From Diplonema japonicum (lineage: Eukaryota; Euglenozoa; Diplonemea; Diplonemida; Diplonemidae), in NCBI GenBank assembly GCA_964019335.1, contig OZ025726.1, forward strand, positions 372,001 to 436,000: a stretch of 64,000 bases of DNA. Direction: 5' to 3'. Position numbers and translations under genes: made by a program. Of this stretch, positions 29,331 through 37,436 are shown piece after piece (position 1 is the first letter of the stretch; each line of letters starts with the position of its first letter). The notes beneath the pieces are model-generated. The model had not been told where the DNA came from, did no database searches, and worked only from the letters and a program-made list of their open reading frames with translations.

Positions 29331-30144
29331 TTTTTTTTGTGTTATTGTTGGCCCCCCCACCCTTTTTTTTTTGCAACGCGGGTTTTAAGAATGAGGAAAA
29401 AAAAAAAAAAAGGGATGAACATGGAACAAATCACACAGGCACATCATCCCCCACACCAGAGCACCCACACCAGCAGATTTTGTTCTCCGTAACACTTTCC
29501 GACGGGGGGGGGGGGGGGTGCATCTTTTCTTTTTTTGTTTCTTCGTTTTTTTTTTCTCTTTCTTTCCTTTCTTTCCAAGGTAAGGGTGCTTAATATTAAA
29601 AAATAATGTATTTTTTTGAGTTCTCCCCCCCCCCTCCCATCATAATGTTGCACTCACCCCAGTTGTGTGTTTCTTCACTTTTTTTTTTTCCTTCTTCCGT
29701 CCTTCCTTATTTCGTTATTTATTCATTCTTTCATCATTTTCTTTCTTGCTGGTTCAGTGGTGTGGCGGAGGTAACCCCATACTGGGTGAAAATAAAAAGA
29801 GGGACTTTTTTTTGTGGCACCAAAAAAAGGGGGGGGGGGAAGAGAGGGAAGGTTTTTTTTTTTTTTTTTGTGGAGCAAGAATATATTTCTTTTTTTTTCT
29901 TCTTCTATCTTCTTTCTTATTTGGGTAGTCTTAAAAACCTCTTCTCAAAAAAATCAAAGGAGGGGGATGGGGAAAAAAAAAAAAATCGTTGGTTAATTTT
30001 GCAGAGTATCTGGAGCCAAAAAAAAAAAGAAAACAAAAAGCGTTAAGAGCGCAAGGAGTTTGGGGATGGGAACAACACTTTAAAAAAAAAAGTTCCACAA
30101 AAAAGGGAGATGCCGGGGCTCTAAAAGAAAAAAGTGTGGGTGGG

Positions 30145-30189
<45 letters not shown>

Positions 30190-30436
30190 AGGAAAAAAAA
30201 AATCACGTTGAATGGAAGGTGGTGAGGGGAAGGGGGATGAAGAATAAAGGAAAGACCGCGAAGAACGCCGAAGAAAGAAATCCTCCCCCTTCCCACACCC
30301 TGACCCTTATAAATCTAAAAGAAAAAAAAAATTAAAAATGCGGGGGTTGGTCTGTCTTTACCAAGACATTGATACTTCAGTTCTCTCTCCCTGTCTCTTT
30401 TTTTTTTCTTTTTTTTCGTTCTTAATCTCCTTCACT
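29331..30436. other. Long intergenic region, no gene seen
   Basis: About 1.1 kb of low-complexity sequence with G, T and A runs, including an A run of about 40 near 30148-30187. No coding ORF is credible; longest frames consist of homopolymers. Upstream of the REI1-like gene. Confidence 0.6.
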
Positions 30437-30691
30437 TCACTTCTCGTGAGGCTCGTATTTGATGCTGGTGTTTGAGCCAAGCTGGGGTGGGAAATTAGAA
30501 AAAAATTAAAAAAAAAAATTACAAAATACCTGAAGAAGTGTGAGAAGCCTCTGCTTCAACTCTTCGAGGGCATCGCCTTGCGTCTTGTCGCGTGTCCACA
30601 CTGAAATTTTGGTTTGGGCCTTTCGTCGCCCGAGTGCCGCACCAGTGACGTGCCCTTCAGCGATGGGTGCTACACCATCTTCCACGTATTC

Positions 30692-30727
<36 letters not shown>

Positions 30728-31131
30728 CCCACACCGATCATGGCCAGCAGCAAGTGTTCCCACGTTTCATTCAGCGCCTCCTCCTTGCTGGGTTGTATGG
30801 CGATGATGAACCTGCCGCCTTCCTTGTTCGCCGGGTCCTCCCACATAGGCTTGATCCCGCTCTTTGTATGAATTTGTGTTCAGAAAGAAGACAAAAAAAA
30901 AAAAAGGAAAAACACACACACCTTGAACACATGGTAATTGGCACCATACTCCAAAGATGTGGGCCGCTTGATGTGGTTGTAGGTGCTCCAGAAATCCTCC
31001 ACTGTGTCGAAGTCAGACACCTTCATAAGGTTCTCCTCCCACGACTTGTCGGGATCCTGCTTCTTGAAGGAGTCGTACCACATCGTCCATTTGTGCTCCA
31101 GCGGGTGCTTCCCGTTTGCGGTATCCGCCAT
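30437..31131 (-). CDS. EIF4E: Translation initiation factor eIF4E (4 exons)
   Basis: 181 aa from exons 31131-30922, 30861-30735, 30693-30530 and 30481-30437. eIF4E binds the mRNA cap. The core is HPLEHKWTMWYDSF, then FWSTYNHIKRP, GIKPMWEDPANKEGGRF, WEHLLLAMIG and a C-terminal RRKAQTKISVWTRD. The Trp residues that sandwich the cap (WTMWY and MWED) and the second-site WEDP glutamate are there. Introns of 60, 41 and 48 bp are needed: the second is GTGTGGG plus a long A run and AAG. Protein length is short but normal for the minimal core. Euglenozoa have several eIF4E paralogues; which one this is cannot be told. Confidence 0.88.
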
Positions 31132-31541
31132 TATGCAGCTAACCTCCTGAAGGGGGTGTGGGTGGGTAAGGGAATGCTAACGAGAAAATTAATAAAAACA
31201 GAAATGAGAAGCAAAGATATAAGAGATAAAGGACGGCCAGGTGTTGGTGGCGCCCTGCACAATCTACTTGACTACGGGGGCGCACCTCGGCCTAGCTTCT
31301 TCTGCATTCCACGTGTCCTTGTTGCGCGCGGTGTGCAGAGGCGCCTTGGGTAACCAAGATCCTACGCTCGTGCAGTTTGCTGCCTGTTCGTCACCCTGAG
31401 CATGCAATACCGGTGATGACCGACAAACATCTGATGTACTTCTTTATATCTCCATGTTGTCCCCACCACCCGAGAAAAAACAAACAAAAAAAAAAAAAAA
31501 AAAACAAAAGAAATAGAACCCAGAAGGGTCCTTGCAGCCAT
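31132..31541. other. Intergenic region holding structured RNA candidate X locus 2
   Basis: Only the 31235-31357 element is notable. The rest is A-rich, with an A run at 31488-31504. Confidence 0.55.
31235..31357. ncRNA. Structured RNA candidate X, locus 2
   Basis: Related to 457-515. GGCC/GGCC (31235-31238 with 31289-31292) and GCGCCC/GGGCGC (31250-31255 with 31278-31283) form a long stem around TGCACAATCTACTTGACTAC. Farther along is a perfect CTTGG-GTAA-CCAAG hairpin with a GNRA-type loop (31344-31357). Locus 1 has the two conserved parts next to each other; here about 60 bases intervene. Paired positions differ between the loci while pairing is kept, which supports a real fold. Strand and role are unknown. 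Confidence 0.35.
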
Positions 31542-34500
31542 CTATCCCGTTCCTTCCAACAGCTGTACCACATTTGAGAGGCCGTTCTTAGCAGCCATTT
31601 CTCGTGCGGTTGAGCCATGCTTCGTTTCACGCATTGCGACGGCTTGTGGCGTGGCCATCGTTAGGATTGCGGCAAGGCCGGTTTCTTGTGATGTGAAGGC
31701 GGGCGACAAGACGGCCAGGTGAAGCGCGTTGCGAGCGTAGATGGTGGCAGGGAGGGCAGGGTCGGCTCCCAACGCCAGAAGGGTTGTCGTCGTGTTGATC
31801 AGTTCTGCCAATACTGCACAGTGGAGGGGCGTGTGGCCATCAGTGTCGCAAGGGTTTGGGTTGCCTGCTGCCAGCGTCTGGATCGCACTCTGCGCAGCCT
31901 CGCACACGTCCAGTTGCCTGCTGCTGCACATCACATGCACCACAGTGTTCCCACTATCGTCGATAACCCATGACCGGGCACCCATTGCCGCGAGGCATTC
32001 TATGACCCTGCCCAACCCCTTCTTGCTTCCTTCCAACAATGCCCTTTCCAACCCTGTCTTCCTCTTGCAGTTCCTCGCGGGCAGCAGCAATGTTAGTAGA
32101 TCCGTACCTTTTGCCGTGTTGAAGGCTGCGTTCCCACTCGCTGTCACAATGGGCAGCTCGATATCCTCCAGCGACACGTCGAAACCATCAGCAAGCACCA
32201 CCTGCAACACCGACAGCCTGCTGTTCCGCACAATGCACTCCACAGGCGACACACATGCCCCTGCATTGTCAATGTCCACCAGGGCCTGGACGCCTTCCCC
32301 CGATGCCATGCACACGTGGGTCATGTTACACGAAAGAGTAACCGCTGTATGATGGAAAGCCGGGTTCGGGACTCTGTGGAATGACTTCGGGTACAGACGC
32401 AGGGTTCTAGGAAGGGGATCCGGTGCATCAAGGAATTTGTAAGTGATTTCGTTTATCACCTCCGCCTGATGTGCGCGGAGGCTGTGCACGCCCCCTGTGT
32501 CGTGGAGACACGATACTAGTTCTGCCATGACACGGAGCGTGTCCTGCTGCGTCTCAGGCGTGTGGAGCATGACTATCATTTGCACGAAATCGGCCGCAAC
32601 TTTTTCGCGTGCATCTTCGTACGTCTCTAGTACACTTTTTTCCATGTTGTCTCCGATTATTCGATTTGCCTGGGCCCACTTCTCTTTTATCGTCCTGCAC
32701 GCCCCTCCGACTCGTGCCAGCCCATCCCGCAGAAGGGCCTCCCTTGCCTCTTCTTCTTTCCAATCCAACTTCAGTACAGCTTCCATCGCATTGCTCCAGT
32801 TACCAGAGTGGGGCACTTTGTCTAGCATTGCCACCAGTTGTGCACTTAATGGGTGGTTTTGCTTGAAAGTTGCATGCAGCAAGGGCTGCGCCATCCTCCA
32901 CCAATCAGGACCGTCCAAGCAGGACACCATGCGGGCAGTGCTTTGTTGAACCTGTTGCAAGAACTGGATAGCTTCCTGAGCCAAGGTGCGCGAAAAGGTT
33001 TGTAGGTAAGCAGGGTCGCAGGTCTGTGGGGATACATGTGTATCACAAATGGCTGCTTGGCGCACGAGAGCTGGAGAGAGGGATGGATGGGATGAGGCTG
33101 GTAGTGCTTGCAGAAGTTTGATGCCAAGCTTGCGGCGGAGAGAGAGAGTGTGCCCTTTGACTTTATGAACTGTTAGAACGCCGCGCATGTTACTTAGACT
33201 CCCTCCTATCACCTCCCCACCGTTTCTGATACTGTAAACGTAGGTCTTGTCTATCATCCGTACCTTTTGACTTAGCCGCCTATACACCCTGTCTGCACCG
33301 CCTCGAACTTTCTGAGCTGTATCCCGCGGCACCATGTTCCTAATGTACATAACCTTCACCTCCACACCGTAGGGCCGCTCCTGCACCTCGAGGACCTTGT
33401 ACTCGCTCATGGCAGGAAGGATAACTCTTTCTTTGTGCACCAACGATGGAATCGAGTGCCGTGTTTGATGCACACACAGCACGACGTGCTGCCCGGTGGT
33501 GTCTGCCTCTACCGCCTTTGGCAAGCCCCCACTCGCCCAGGCACCCACAATCGGTCCTGTCGAGTACAGAAGACCTCCCACCTTCAGCGTGCGGTACCAT
33601 TTCATCGCGTGCGACGGGATATTATTGTAACACGCCACCGCCTGCAGCTGTTTGCTCCGCTTCACTGTTTCCGAGGGGAGGATCTCTTCTGTGGAGGCCA
33701 TCAGCAGCTGCAACGTGCAACACCAGCTCTGCAAGGCTGCCGGGCTGCAGAACGCCTCCACCACACAGGATATCAATGGTACCACGTTTCCCGGGGCGCT
33801 CTTTTGTGTGAACCCCAGGACAGCATCCACTTCACAAGGATCCATCCCTACTAAGGCTATCACCAGCAGCTGCAGGCTGTCGAAGCGGGGGTAGTTGTCG
33901 CCAAACAACTCAGAACAGCATTCGGCAAGATTCAGAAGTCTTTTAAGTGGGTTGCCAGCACAAGAGGGGTACTGCAGATTGTCAAGTAACTCACTCACAA
34001 GATCGGCACCCTTACGAGCTACAGCACGGTCGATGGCAGTGCAACGGCCCTTCACAACATGGAGCCACTCAGAGCAAAACAAGTGGGCACCGTTCTTGAC
34101 ACCTACGGCGCAGCGCGCACGGGAACTAGCCGAGGGAAAACTACTAAGAGATGCAGTCCGTGTAGGAGCGGACTTCTTGGTTTCAATCAACTTGCGGAAG
34201 GGATTCTTCACTTGCTCGACAGTGTGTTCCGAGTGGCACTCCAAGATGCCGATGGCTTCTCTAAGGCAGTTTGCGTTGTCGCAGACGGCCTGCGTGAGTG
34301 TGTCTACACGAACTCCTTCACTTGTGGACACCACTAAGGGATGGGAGGGGACCTCGAGTGTCCGGGACCATGTTTCCCCTGCGCACCACTCCATGCTGTT
34401 CTCATTGATGCTCGCAGGGCGGCCGTCCCTTTCCACAAATTCAGGCTTATCGGAATAGTGCCACCTGTTGCCTTCAATAAATACAGCCACATCCCCAACA

Positions 34501-35117
34501 CCCCACCAAAGGCCTTCTGTTGAGGTGTCGGGGGTATCGTGGATAGAAGAAGACACAGAAAGTTCTAGTTGCGGCGGAATGACTTGTGACTTCCTCTTCA
34601 TTTCCCTTGCGCGAGACTTAGGAGATGTGGCCGCCTTGGGGGATGTGCTCATCTTTGGTTTCGAACCTTCGATAAGTGTTTTGTACAGTGTAGCGGTGAC
34701 GTACTTAGCCACGTTGTTCAGGTCCAGTGCCCGATGTGTTGTCGATCCGTCGGAGATGGCGAAGGCTTCAACGACATCTTGCTTTAGCTTTTCATGTCCA
34801 GGAGGAGCGAGGCCAGCTTCGTCATGCAACAGGAGAAGAAATTCCAGCATCTCGTCTCTACACAGTTTGTGGTCTCTGTCCACATCAACTTGCCTGAACA
34901 GTCTGAACAACATGTCTATTGTGTCAGGCGTAAAGTCTCTCTTGAAGGCATCAGTCACCATAGCAAGTGATACCCCCACACCCTTCTTCTGCATCACAGG
35001 TAGCACACCACCGAGCTCTTCCCATTCATCGATCTTGACTGTACTTTTCCTCTTCCTGAACGACACCCTTTTGAGCAATGTGGGCTTCTTAGTCGGACTC
35101 AAAGGAGGGATCTTCAT
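31542..35117 (-). CDS. EF-hand and ankyrin-repeat protein
   Basis: 1,191 aa, no intron. Near the N-terminus lies an EF-hand (DVDRDHKLCRDEMLEFL, about residues 74-90). The C-terminal 250 residues contain ankyrin repeats (VLQVVLADGFDVSLED..., GNTVVHVMCSSRQLDV, DGHTPLHCAVLAELINT, ARNALHLAVL). The large middle has no domain I recognise but includes SMRGVLTVHKVKGHTLSLRRKLG and several Cys. Ankyrin proteins mediate protein binding; with the EF-hand this suggests a Ca2+-linked scaffold (inference). The frame opens at a TTG; the first in-frame ATG is MKIPPLSP at 35117. A CAG acceptor is 23 bases upstream, with an out-of-frame ATG between. Confidence 0.7.
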   Translation of the reverse strand: MKIPPLSPTKKPTLLKRVSFRKRKSTVKIDEWEELGGVLPVMQKKGVGVSLAMVTDAFKRDFTPDTIDMLFRLFRQVDVDRDHKLCRDEMLEFLLLLHDEAGLAPPGHEKLKQDVVEAFAISDGSTTHRALDLNNVAKYVTATLYKTLIEGSKPKMSTSPKAATSPKSRAREMKRKSQVIPPQLELSVSSSIHDTPDTSTEGLWWGVGDVAVFIEGNRWHYSDKPEFVERDGRPASINENSMEWCAGETWSRTLEVPSHPLVVSTSEGVRVDTLTQAVCDNANCLREAIGILECHSEHTVEQVKNPFRKLIETKKSAPTRTASLSSFPSASSRARCAVGVKNGAHLFCSEWLHVVKGRCTAIDRAVARKGADLVSELLDNLQYPSCAGNPLKRLLNLAECCSELFGDNYPRFDSLQLLVIALVGMDPCEVDAVLGFTQKSAPGNVVPLISCVVEAFCSPAALQSWCCTLQLLMASTEEILPSETVKRSKQLQAVACYNNIPSHAMKWYRTLKVGGLLYSTGPIVGAWASGGLPKAVEADTTGQHVVLCVHQTRHSIPSLVHKERVILPAMSEYKVLEVQERPYGVEVKVMYIRNMVPRDTAQKVRGGADRVYRRLSQKVRMIDKTYVYSIRNGGEVIGGSLSNMRGVLTVHKVKGHTLSLRRKLGIKLLQALPASSHPSLSPALVRQAAICDTHVSPQTCDPAYLQTFSRTLAQEAIQFLQQVQQSTARMVSCLDGPDWWRMAQPLLHATFKQNHPLSAQLVAMLDKVPHSGNWSNAMEAVLKLDWKEEEAREALLRDGLARVGGACRTIKEKWAQANRIIGDNMEKSVLETYEDAREKVAADFVQMIVMLHTPETQQDTLRVMAELVSCLHDTGGVHSLRAHQAEVINEITYKFLDAPDPLPRTLRLYPKSFHRVPNPAFHHTAVTLSCNMTHVCMASGEGVQALVDIDNAGACVSPVECIVRNSRLSVLQVVLADGFDVSLEDIELPIVTASGNAAFNTAKGTDLLTLLLPARNCKRKTGLERALLEGSKKGLGRVIECLAAMGARSWVIDDSGNTVVHVMCSSRQLDVCEAAQSAIQTLAAGNPNPCDTDGHTPLHCAVLAELINTTTTLLALGADPALPATIYARNALHLAVLSPAFTSQETGLAAILTMATPQAVAMRETKHGSTAREMAAKNGLSNVVQLLEGTG

Positions 35118-35230
35118 GTGCAAGCATGGTGTACCTGCAGTGTGTTGCAGTAGGACAAACAAAGGTGGCTATTTGCAACAAGTAAATAAGGTACAGTGTA
35201 CAGGTACAATTGTAAATATCTAGGGAAATG

Positions 35231-35974
35231 TCAAACAAGGTTTCGCATGTAGTTAACAAGCTGAAACCTTTTCTGCAGAGTGGTCTTTACGCACGGGATG
35301 GTGGTTCTGTCTGGGTGGAGTTTTGCAAGCATCTTCTTCATCTCGTTTTTGTCGTCGGTGCCTAAGGCTTCAATGACGTCCATTCGAGAGAGCTTTCTGG
35401 ATTGGCTGAGGAGGGTCTCGATGGCCTCATCGGAGCAGCTCTCGACGCTCATGGAGGACACCTCGTCGATGGCACTGGCCATCGATTGGGGCACGGTACG
35501 GGCAGCAGGCTGCACAGGGACCGCTCCATGCATTCGTTGTGGCTGTTGCTGCCGTGTGTACGCTTGCTGCTGTAGCACAGCGACCTTTGCCCGCTCAGTC
35601 TGCAGTGCTGCTCTTAGAGAGTGAACCTCACGCTTCATATTTTCAAATGTACGTGCGGGCACTGTGACCATCTCCTCCTCATATACAGGGCGAGCCCCCT
35701 GTGCCTGTGCCTCAGGTACGACATTGGGTGCACCACTCATAGGGATGCACCTCCCAGCCAGGTCACAGCACATTGCGTGGAATGCCTCAAATGGTATTTC
35801 ATGCCCCGTCGTGTGCACCTTGCGGAGTTTCTCGATCCTTTCACGAGGCACTCTGGTGAAACCGGCAGCCTGCAGTGCCACAGCCAGATCGCAGCTGTGC
35901 ATGAACCCCCCTGCGGAGAACATGTCGTAGGCTTCCTTTCTGTCCGCCACAGTCGCTTGGTCATCGCAACCCAT
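35231..35974 (-). CDS. Calmodulin-like/coiled-coil protein with a J-like HPD tail
   Basis: 247 aa. The first 90 residues read like a non-canonical EF-hand pair (DRKEAYDMFSAGG, then GHEIPFEAFHAMCCDL). A coiled coil follows (about 110-140), then a Gln-rich spacer. The C-terminal 40 residues (MKKMLAKLHPDR...QKRFQLVNYMRN) contain an HPD tripeptide in a helix-HPD-helix setting reminiscent of a J domain, but shorter than one. If real, it would contact Hsp70. Equally it may be a chance match. Confidence 0.6.
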   Translation of the reverse strand: MGCDDQATVADRKEAYDMFSAGGFMHSCDLAVALQAAGFTRVPRERIEKLRKVHTTGHEIPFEAFHAMCCDLAGRCIPMSGAPNVVPEAQAQGARPVYEEEMVTVPARTFENMKREVHSLRAALQTERAKVAVLQQQAYTRQQQPQRMHGAVPVQPAARTVPQSMASAIDEVSSMSVESCSDEAIETLLSQSRKLSRMDVIEALGTDDKNEMKKMLAKLHPDRTTIPCVKTTLQKRFQLVNYMRNLV

Positions 35975-36042
35975 CTGCCCCCCTGTGTCTGTGCTGCAAG
36001 TGAAACTGTCAACAGAATATGAATGCCAACAATATCTATGTC

Positions 36043-36624
36043 TTACACACGTGGTGTGGGCTGAGCAAAGGGCAACCTTGCGGGGTTTAAAGGTTCTTGG
36101 ACGGCCTGTTTGTTACTCTTCATTTTTTTCTGATTCTGTTTCTCTTGGGCCCACTCGCGCACCGCGGCGATGGTGGCGGACTTGGAGGATGGCTTCTGGC
36201 GTTCCTGGAAAGCTGTGAGGGTGGTCGTGACCGCGTCGCCTGCACCGTAGTAGAGACCGGCGAGGGCTTTCTGGAAGGGGTGGGGTGTGGAGGGGATCAG
36301 GTTTGCTGATCTGACTATAGTACGCTTCTTACCATTCATCATTTTAGTGTTTGAACAACCTTTCTTCAACCAGCAGCACCTGTCGTCCCACCGAGGGTTT
36401 GGTCCTGCACCCGTCTGGTAGTTGTACACAACAGCACTACAGCGAGCGTCCCCGTTGCACTTTGCAACACACTCCTCTTCAGACACACTGCAGACTTTGT
36501 CCAAGTCATCTTTGAAGCAATCCTCGTCCAGTCCTCCGAGATCCTCTGTTATTGCCACACACTTCGGGCTAGCTCCCACCGACACGCACCACAGTGCAAT
36601 GCAAAATACAACTACGTTCTTCAT
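36043..36624 (-). CDS. Secreted Cys-rich protein, PAN/apple-like
   Basis: 193 aa. Starts with a clear signal peptide (MKNVVVFCIALWCVSVGASP). The next 100 residues have eight cysteines; the pattern CVAKCNGDARCSAVVYNYQTG...RCCWLKKGC resembles a PAN/apple domain, which binds sugar or protein partners outside the cell. The C-terminal part (about 130-193) is basic and Gln/Lys-rich. Longer reading frame upstream is a low-complexity artefact. Confidence 0.7.
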   Translation of the reverse strand: MKNVVVFCIALWCVSVGASPKCVAITEDLGGLDEDCFKDDLDKVCSVSEEECVAKCNGDARCSAVVYNYQTGAGPNPRWDDRCCWLKKGCSNTKMMNGKKRTIVRSANLIPSTPHPFQKALAGLYYGAGDAVTTTLTAFQERQKPSSKSATIAAVREWAQEKQNQKKMKSNKQAVQEPLNPARLPFAQPTPRV

Positions 36625-37436
36625 TAACCTTTGCCTCCACACAGTCCTGTGGTGTATAATGCGGAGTAAAGCGGGGGAAAAAAAAATAAAAAAGTATAAA
36701 AAAAAAAAGTTGCGCAGCCAAATCCTAACAATAAGCAAAAAAGTTTTTTTTTTTTTTTAAAAAAAGACAATTAAAAATTAGTGACAACCCCTCTAAAAAA
36801 GAAAATGAATGAAGAAAAAAAAATCAGGAGCACTACGATGGGCCACTCTTTTAAAGGGATCAGCTGGAATGGAAAAAGAAAAGGCGATGCCTAAGGGTAG
36901 GCCCTATAGAGGACCACCCGAAAGGGGAGGGGCGGGGGGAAAGCCTGTTTTACATTGATTCTCTTTCTACTTATGGTTCTTGTTTTCTCTTTTCTTTTTT
37001 TTTTTTTTGTTAGAAAAGACCAACGGCAATAAAAAGGTCCAAGGCTTTGTTTTTGTGGACAATGTCCCGTGACCTATCCAAGCTGCTGGAGGGCCGGTTT
37101 TAAGACGAAGAGAACAAAAAAAAGAGAAAGAAAAAAGAAAAGGAATGGTTTAACGAGACCTGGTAGTGCTTCAAGCACCGCCATCAACCTCAATGTGATT
37201 TAGTTATTCCTTCTCTTTTCTTTTTTATTAAGCCAGAGAAAACAACATAACGCTTTCTTAAATAGCGCAGTACGAAGGCTAAAAAAAAACAGCAGGGGGG
37301 GATGGTGACGTGTTTGAAAAATTAAGCAAAAGAAAAAGAAAAAGAAAAGAAACGTGTGGCGGGGAGGGGGGAGAGTTCGCTGTGCTAGGAGGTGGTCGGT
37401 GATTTATTAGGAGCGAAAATTAGCTATGGGGTAAAA
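36625..37436. other. Intergenic region with possible structured RNAs
   Basis: About 800 bp without a protein gene but with several fold-prone segments: GCCTA-AGGG-TAGGC (near 36895-36908), CCC-GAAA-GGG (near 36919), GGAC-ATT-GTCC with AGGTC/GACCT (37036-37076), and AAGGAAT/ATTCCTT enclosing GTGCT-TCA-AGCAC (about 37138-37214). None matches an RNA family that I know. They may be unrecognised snRNA or snoRNA genes. Confidence 0.35.

Noticed and set aside
29331..30436. Small genes in the long low-complexity gap
   Set aside because: All frames are homopolymer runs with no codon bias; no start after an acceptor leads to a folded protein.
31400..31440. C/D snoRNA boxes (GTGATGA, CTGA) on the plus strand
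   Set aside because: C and D boxes are only about 13 bases apart, no terminal stem brings them together, and the strand opposes the gene array.
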